Source of the DNA: Serripes groenlandicus
Taxonomy: Eukaryota; Mollusca; Bivalvia; Cardiida; Cardiidae
Length of the DNA stretch: 64,000 nucleotides
Direction of reading: 5' to 3'
Assembly (NCBI GenBank): GCA_031761405.1
Contig: JASEVX010000003.1
Coordinates: 12,376,018-12,440,017, forward strand
Numbering within the stretch: the first letter of the stretch is position 1; every line of letters starts with the position of its first letter. The position numbers were made by a program, and so were the translations under genes. This document shows positions 22,801 to 31,800 of this stretch, one piece after another. A model generated the notes under the pieces. The model did no database searches, was not told where the DNA came from, and saw nothing but the letters and a program-made list of their open reading frames with translations.

Positions 22801-25800
22801 TGAAGATGCATATTGGGAAGATGGTGTATCACCTACTATAATTGGGTCACTGTGACCTTGACATGCGGAGACAAATTTAAAAAAAAAGCTTTTCTTGGCC
22901 ATATCTCCTTAGGCTTTTGCACAAAGTTTTACCAAATTTTGTATAGAGATGTATCTGACTGTCTTCATGGTGCAGTGCTTAGATTAGTCTTCCTGGCAGC
23001 AGGATAAATAATAACAGTAGTACTGGTAAATTCCAAATAAAATGCTGTGATCAATATAACTCGAAACTGTTAAAATGGAGTAAAGCAGCTTTCAAAACAA
23101 ACAAGCAATATAGATGCATCTTCAGAAGAGGGTGTGTCATGGAATTAATTAGGGATACTAGGCAGACTAGGGATTGTCTACAATACTTTTTCTTGTTTAA
23201 TTCAGTTTAATTGTGTTCTCCTTGCTTTAGAATTTGCTGGGTATTTTTTATTAATACACAACCAATGTTAATCAGTGTCTAAACCCTGTCCCACATACAA
23301 CAAAACTGCAGCAGATGACTGTGCAAACACCTTGGCAAAATAAGGAAAATGCCTCTTGACTAAAAGAGGAATCCACCGTAGTCAAGTAGTAGGCGTGGGG
23401 GATTTGAAACCGGGTGTCCTGGGTTCGATCCCCAGTCATAAGGCACATTTTCTAGCCAAGTACTGGTTTGTTTACCCATGGATCATGAATAAGTGAACTG
23501 TCGCTGTGATATAACTAAAATAATGTTGAAAGCGGCGTAAAACCCCAATAAAATAAAATAAATTGACTAAATGGAGAAATTTATCATTATAAGCAAGTTC
23601 TTCCCTTGCCACAATGTTTTCAAAAGGTGTCTGCTGTAAATATGCCAACATGGGATGCAAGTTGGAAGAGATCATGGCAGAATATCAAAATATTTAGCTA
23701 ATTTATCTTATATATAGTAGACTTTTCACAACTTATGGAATCATTGATAAGATGAGTTAAAACTAGGTTTATTATATATTCATAGACATCACACTAATCC
23801 TGTTGGTACAGAATGGAGATGGAAGATGGACGACCCAGAACTTGTATTTAATGGGGCTATCGAGAACCATCTCAATATGATTAAACAGTTTAAAGGTAAG
23901 ACATATATTGTGAACATTCTCTTTATAAGCAATTTTACCTTATTGTTACAATGTTTTCAATGTTCCTCTGCTACAGATGCATCAAAATGTGTCTGCAAGT
24001 AGGAAAGGGTTAATACTTTATCTGCCTCGACTGGGAGTACTGGTAATTGTCCCAACGTTGTCAGATAAACTTCACATCAAAACTCGAGATGTAATTATCT
24101 ATATGTATCATGAAATATGACTTAGTTTGATTATTTAAACAGTTCAGAGTTAGGTCATATAAATATTTACTTGTATCCAACAAGCTCATTGTTGTCATTT
24201 TACAATGTTTTTGAAAGGTTTCTGATGTTTCAAGGATAGGACTCATTCTAAATGACACGGTAGAAAACCATTTTACGATGTTTTTGAAAGGTTTCTGATG
24301 TTTCAAGTAAAGGACTCATTTGAAATGACACTAGAACACCATTTTACGATGTTTTTGAAAAGTTTCTGATGTTTCAAGGAAAGGACTCATTCAAAATGAC
24401 ACTATAGAAAACCATTTTACGATGTTTTTGAAAGCTCTCTGATGTTTCAAGGAAAGGACTCATTCTAAATGACACTGTAGAAAACTATTTTTTGCTCAAC
24501 TTTTCAAAGAAAAGGCAAGCTAACCTACTTGCCTCGGCGTCGGCGTCACACCTTGGTTAGGTTTTTTGTACCACCTCACTTTTTTTCAAATTCATTAGAG
24601 ATATTGTTTTGAAACTTACAATACTAGTTCACCATCATTACCTCCATCAACAGACAAGAGTGCCCTTTATCCACTTTGAATCTAGGGTCAGTTTTTTGTA
24701 CCAGCCAATTTATGACTTGACCATTTCAAATGTTGCTGTAGTGTTCAGGGGTATCAGACAATTCAGTAAGATAACTCTTTGTCTTGATATCTTTCTACTG
24801 ATAACCCTTGTTTAAACTTTTACAAATTAGGGTTCGACTTTAACGGTTGTCCAATTGCAAGTAAAAATTGAGTCAGGGCAAGTTGTTTTTTCTAACAGTT
24901 GTCCGATTGGGCAAGTGGCAGTTAGAATCCTTTCTGAGACCAATATGTTAACATGTCAATATTTGATCAAAACCTGTGGAGGTTAAACTTAAAGCTGTAA
25001 AATTCGCCATAAAGAGCAATAAACAAATCAAATCTGTAAACCGGAAGTGTTTACACAGTAGATGCGCACGGTTATTTCAAATAGTGCTATTTATAACACC
25101 AATATTGCTGTAAAAGATGGTTAGTTGATAAATTCAATTTATTAAATCATAAGCTGCGATTAAAAGACAAAGGGCTGTTTCAAATCACACAAGTTGTAAA
25201 TTTATACCAGAGATTTATTTCCGTATATAAATGGTACTGATTAACGGCTCCATTTACATAGAGCTTGTGAACACAATAGAGGCTTCATTTAGTATCTGAT
25301 CTTTACCAAAGTTACACAGTAGTTGGGTATCCATGAGAGTTTGGTTCCTTTCGCAAACCAGCTAGATCCGCCCATGCAAGACTGGATTATGGCCCTTGAA
25401 ATCCAATCCCAGCTCGTTGTCCTTCGGACAGCTCTTGTCATATTCCAATTTACCTGTTATTTGATATAGTAAATGAAGAATATTTTTGGCTAATTTTTAT
25501 CAACCATAAAAGATGGTTATTTTCATACTTTGATTTGATTTTCTTTTTTTTTTCTTTTTTTTTTTTTTAAAACTTTGCTTAATATATTGAAGACTCAAAT
25601 GATGTTTTTTTTTTTATTCACCACTTATGTCAGGTGTACCGGGGGTTCAAGCTGAAAAATTTGAAGAAGCTAAGTTACCCCAACATTGCGCCCTCTCTCT
25701 TGTGGGAGAGCCCATAATGTACCCCAAAATCAACCGATATGTAGAACTACTCCATGATAAAGGAATATCCACCTTCCTTGTGACAAATGCTCAGTTTCCT

Positions 25801-28800
25801 GAAGCGATAAGGTAAGTTGGTAAACATATGAATTTCAGCAGTAAAAACATACAATGGCCCTTTCCCAAGAATCTGTAGCTGGGTTATATGTTTGAAAAAT
25901 CTCTTTAAAAGAAGGTACAATTATTAAGTACAGTTGAAAACAATGTGAAAAAAGGTGAATTTCTCATAATGAAAAGTCATTTACTGCAGATCTGTCTAAA
26001 TGTGGGGAAGTGTTAAATATCTTGTCACAAGGTACAGGAACTGTCTTAACTGACTGTTGGCCTGGGATAGTTTTGGGTCAAGTTAACCCTTTCCTACTTG
26101 CAGAAACATTTTGATGCATCTGCAGTAGACACCTTAAGAAAACAGTATGGCAACTGAAGAAATTTCTCCCTTTTTCACAATTTTTTCAGCTCTGTTTATT
26201 AATTATACATTCAGAGATTTTTCATATGTTGGCCTTGATGTTTCTAAAGTTGTGTGTTTCTGATTTATTGTAGGATGGGACTCCCTATTATCAGTGTACT
26301 TAATTTTTTTGAAAAAAAAATAATAAAGCAAACTTAACTGTAAATTATATCCAGTGTCACTCATTCCTTTATATGTCCTTGTTAATTAACTTACACAAAA
26401 TAATCATTACCCATTTTGAAATTGACATTCAAGGGTGGCAATCACTCACCGGTGTAATTACAAAAAGCATTAGTATGGTGGTCCTGTTGTATCAACTCTT
26501 TACAAGATTGTGAGATTTAATGTGAAAATGATTATCCTATAAAATATTGATCACTAGAACAATTATATTTCATTTAAATGTTAATTTATTAACTGTTCAA
26601 AACTATGAACTTATTTACACGATATTTTCAGAATCAATTTGTTAAATTTTCTTATTGGCACAATTTAATCATATTTTCCAAAAATGACCTATTTCTTTGT
26701 TATATGACATCCTTAATTTTTGTGACACAGTATATGATTTAGAAGTTTAAAAATAGCATATGTTGAAATGTATAACCACCACAAACATACAGGCCAAAAA
26801 AACAAAAATATTTTTTTTTTTTAGAATTTTGGTCCCTAATTTCTTCCATGTTTTCTATAGTCGAGAATACTTCACGGAATGTAATCATGTGACTTAAAAT
26901 TCCTATGATGTCATAAGCAGTTAATACACAACATGTTCAAATGTGAAAGAAAAAAAATCAACAACAGGTTTTCTACTAAAGTAATGACGATTTTGTTGGT
27001 GAGTGGTCAGGGCATGTAGGATTTTCTTTTTATTATGGATAACAATCATGATGTGTCATATTTTTAGATCACCTTAGCCGAAGGCTGAAGGTGAGCTATT
27101 CTGATCACTTTTTGTCCGTCGTCCGTCGGCCGTCGTCCGTCGTCCGTCCGGTGTTAACTTTTAGCTTTAAACATCAACTCCTCCCAAACTCCAAGGACAA
27201 TTTTCGTGAAACATCACAGGACTGTTCCTCTGGTTGGCCTCTTTCAAAGTTGTTCAAAGATTTAAATTCCATTGAGAACTTTGGTTGCTGCGGCATCAGA
27301 AAGGGGGCAAAATGTCCAAACTTTAAAAATCTTCTCCTCCGAATCTGCCTGTCAGATTCAAATATAATTTGGTAGAAATGTTCCTTGGGTGACCCTCTAT
27401 AAAAATTGTTCAAGCCATACTGATTGGTCGAAAAACATGGCAGTCAGGCGGCATCAAAAAAGGGGCAAAATGACAATACTTTAATAAAGCATCCTTATAA
27501 AAGTGCTTGTCTGATTTAAAGATAGTTTTGTAGAAATGTTCTTTCATTGATCATCTACATACTTTGTCAAGCCATATTGATTTGTTGAAAGGCATAGCAA
27601 CCAAGCAGCATCAGAAAAGGAGTAAAATTAACTTTTTGCTTCAAATGACATATGGTTATTAGATTGATGGTCTAAGGGAGGTAACACTTGGCAGAGTATT
27701 ATGCAAGGGCAATCTCCTTCGCAGAGTTGTCGTTCCTTACAATCACCATACACTATCAATCAGGTGATCGATTTAATGTCCAAACTTTAAAAATCTTCTC
27801 CTCCGAATCTGCCTGTCAGATTCAAATATAATTTGGTAGAAATGTTCCTTGGGTGACCCTCTATAAAATGTGTTCAAGCCATACTGATTGGTCGAAAAAC
27901 ATGGCAGTCAGGCGGCAACAGAAAAGGGGCAAAATGACAAAATTTGAAAATTCCATTTTTTATGAAAGTGTTTGTCTGATTTTAAGAAAATATAATACGA
28001 ATCTTACTGTAATGATCCTCTATTTAATTTGTTTAAGCCGTTTTGATTGGTTTCACAATCATATCAACCAGGCGTCGTCACAAAAAGGGTAAATTGAACT
28101 TTTAGCTACAAATGACAACCAACTCCTACCATTCCAATAGACCAATTTCCACAAAACATCACAAGAATGTTCCTTTGGTGGTCCTCTTTCAAAATTGTTC
28201 AAAGATTTAAATTCCATTGATAACTTTGGTTGCTGCGGCATCAGAAAGTGAGAAAAATACCCAAATTTTAAAATCCTTTTCCTCCATAATCTACTTGTGC
28301 GATTGCAAGATAATTTGGTAGAAATGTTCCTTAAGTGACCCTCTAAATAAACTGTTGAAGCCATATTGATTTCGTTGAAAAACAGGGCAGCAAGGCGGCA
28401 TCAGGAAAGGTGCAAAATGACAAAAACTTTATAATTCCATTCTTATTAAAGTTCTTGTTAGATTTCAAGATATAAATGGCCTTTACTGATAAGCTGTTTC
28501 TTGAGAAGTGTCCACTCCTTTGCAGTTTCATTTGCATTCCCTGATAAAATTTTCCCAGATATTTGCAGTTAAATATTTGCTACTAATTTACTATCAATTA
28601 GGTGATCGATTTAGGGCCATCTTGGCCCTCTTGTTAAGAAAGAGTTATTACATGTGCTCTTAATATGTTCATATTAATAAAACAATGTGTACATGATATA
28701 TTTTTAGATTATATCTGTTTACTATGTTTTGTGCAGTTTATATTCTTTGTAGAAAACACAGCCAAAGAAAGTTTTGCCCGCCATGCTTTTGACTTAAGTT

Positions 28801-31800
28801 ATATTAATTTTTAGTTGTTGTCAGGAACCACTTATTTGTTACTTCAAAAATCATGAGCGGTAAAGCCTTTGGCATTTTCTCACATAAATGGCGCGAGTAC
28901 TTGACAAGATCCAGGAAGCACACATCAAACGTGATTAATATAAGTTGTAAGCTTGTTTTACAATTAATGTAAAATAAACAAGTTGAACTATGCACTGACA
29001 CTTTCATACAAGATGTTTCCAATAGCATTTCTGTCTAAAATAAATTTATTTTTAGGAGTCGATCATATTTTTACCTTTCAGAAATTTAAGTCCAGTAACA
29101 CAGCTGTATGTGAGTGTTGATGCAAGTACTAAAGACAGTTTAAAAAGGATAGATCGCCCATTGTTTAAAGACTTCTGGGAGAGATTTATAGAAAGTTTGA
29201 AGGAACTTTCTGCCAAAGGGCAGAGAACTGTGTACAGACTGACACTTGTTAAAGCATTCAACACCGACGAAATACAGAACTACGCTAAATTAGTGACCAT
29301 AGGAAAGCCAGACTTCATTGAGATCAAGGTGAACAGATAAACATTTCATGTTATTTTGTCTCTATTCTTCTACCCGTCTATTCGTTGAAAAGTGCAAGTT
29401 GAACAAATCACCGCGATACAACTGCTGCTTCACAATGTTCTGATTGGGAGCATCATTCTTAAAGTACTAAATCTGCTCAACTGAAAGTCTTTGTTTGCTG
29501 GGAAAAAAGTAAAGAGTATGTCAGGAATCTTCTGTAAACAGTATCTATTATGGATACAGAGGCAAGGTGTTTTTCCAAACATGTAAAATTATGACAAAGT
29601 GGCTTTTTCACAAAGTGCCGCTCAATTAATCGAACTGTTTGTAATGTATTTTAGGGAGCAACACAATGTTTGTTATGTGTTATAGGGAGTAACACACTGT
29701 TTGCGATGTTTTATAGGGAGTAACACACTGTTTGTTATGTGTTATAGGGAGCAACACACCGTTTGTTGTGTTATAGGGAGAAACACACCGTTTGTTGTGT
29801 TATAGAGAGCAACACACCGTTTGTTATGTGTTATAGGGAGCAACACCGTTTGTTATGTGTTATAGGGAGCAACATTTCGTTTGTTATGTTTTATAGGGAG
29901 CAACACACTGTTTGTTATGTGTTATAGGGAGCAACACAGTTTGTTATGATTTATAGGGAGTAACATACTGTTTGTTATGTTTTATAGTGAGTAACATACT
30001 GTTTGTGTATTTTATGTTTTATAGGGAGTAACACACTGTTTGTTATGTTTTATGTTTTATAGGGAGAAACACAATGTTTTATAAGAAGTAACATACTGTT
30101 TGTTATGTTTTATAGTGAGTAACATACTGTTTGTTATGTTTTATAAGGAGTAACACACTGTTTGTATGTTACTGTTTGTTATGCTTTATAGGGAGTAACA
30201 TACTGTTTGTTATGTTTGATAAGGAGTAACACACTGTGTGTTATGTTTTATAGGGAGTAACACACTGTTATGTTTTATAGGGAGTAACATACTGTCTGTT
30301 ATGTTTTGAGTAGTATACTGTTTGTTATGTAGAATAGGGAGTAACATACTGTTTATTATGTGTTATAGGGAGTAACATACTGTTTGTTATGTTTTATAGG
30401 GAGTAACACACTGTTTGTTATGTTTTATAGGGAGTAACATACTGTTTGTTATACCTCAAAAAAACAAAGTTTTGAGGGGGTATATAGGAGTCACTGTGTC
30501 GGTCGGTCGGTTGGAAGCCATATTTTGTCCGGCCTATTTCTTACAAACCACTGGGACGAATTCAATAAAATTTTACTTGAAGCTTCTATATCAAGAGGAG
30601 ATGTGCATATCTTGAAGGGGTTACAATTGCATGATATTTTACAGAGTTATAGCCCTTTTACTTATTAAGTTGTTGGTCATATTTTGTCCGACCTATTTCT
30701 TACAAACAACTGGGTGGAATTCAATAAAATTTTACATGAAGCTTCTATACCAAGAGGATATGTGCATATCCTAAAGGGGTTACAATTGCATGATATTTTA
30801 CAGAGTTATGGCCCTTTTACTTATTAAGTTGTTGGTCATATTTTGTCCGACCTATTTCTTACAAACCACTGGGTGGAATTCAATAACATTTTACATGAAG
30901 CTTCTATACCAAGAGGAGATGTGCATATCCTAAAGGGGTTACAATTGCATGATATTTTACAGAGTTATGGCCCTTTTACTTATTTAGTTGTTGGTCATAT
31001 TTTGTCCGGCCTATTTCTTACAAACCACTGGGTGGAATTCAATAACAATTTACATGAAGCTTCTATACCAAGAGGAGATGTGTATACCCTAAAGGTCTTA
31101 CAATTGCATGTTATTTTACAGAGTTATGGCCCTTTTACTTATTAAGTTGTTGGTCATATTTTGTCCGGCCTATTTCTTACAAACCACTGGGTGGAATCAA
31201 TAACATTTTACATGAAGCTACTATACCAAGAGGAGATGTGCATATCATAAAGATTTTACAATTGCATGTTACTTTACAGAGTTATGGCCCTTTTGTTGGT
31301 CAGTCGGAAGCCATATTTTGAGTCAAGGTGCTGTTTTGGGGGTATTAATCACCTTCAGTGATATTTCTAGTTATGTTTTATAGGGAGTAACATACTGTTT
31401 GTTATGTTTTATAGGGAGTAACATACTGTTTGTTATGTTTTATAGGGAGTAACATACTGTTTGTTATGTGTTATAGGGAGTAACATACTGTTTGTTATGT
31501 TTTATAGGGAGCAACATACTGTTTATGTTTTATAGGGAGTAACATACTGTTTGTTATGTTTTATAGGGAGTAACATACTGTTTGTTATGTTTTATAGGGA
31601 GTAACATATTGTTTGTTATGTTTTATAGGGAGTAACATACTGTTCGTTATGTTTTATAGGGAGTAACATACTGTTTGTTATGTGTTATAGGGAGTAACAT
31701 ACGGTTTGTTATGTTTTATAGGGAGCAACATACTGTTTATGTTTTATAGGGAGTAACATACTGTTTGTTATGTTTTATAGGGAATATCATGCTGTTTGTG

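Noticed and set aside
23410..23460. A tRNA gene suggested by the near-consensus B box gggttcgatcccc
   Set aside because: No cloverleaf with a matching acceptor stem could be drawn, and the sequence continues into a SINE body with a target duplication.
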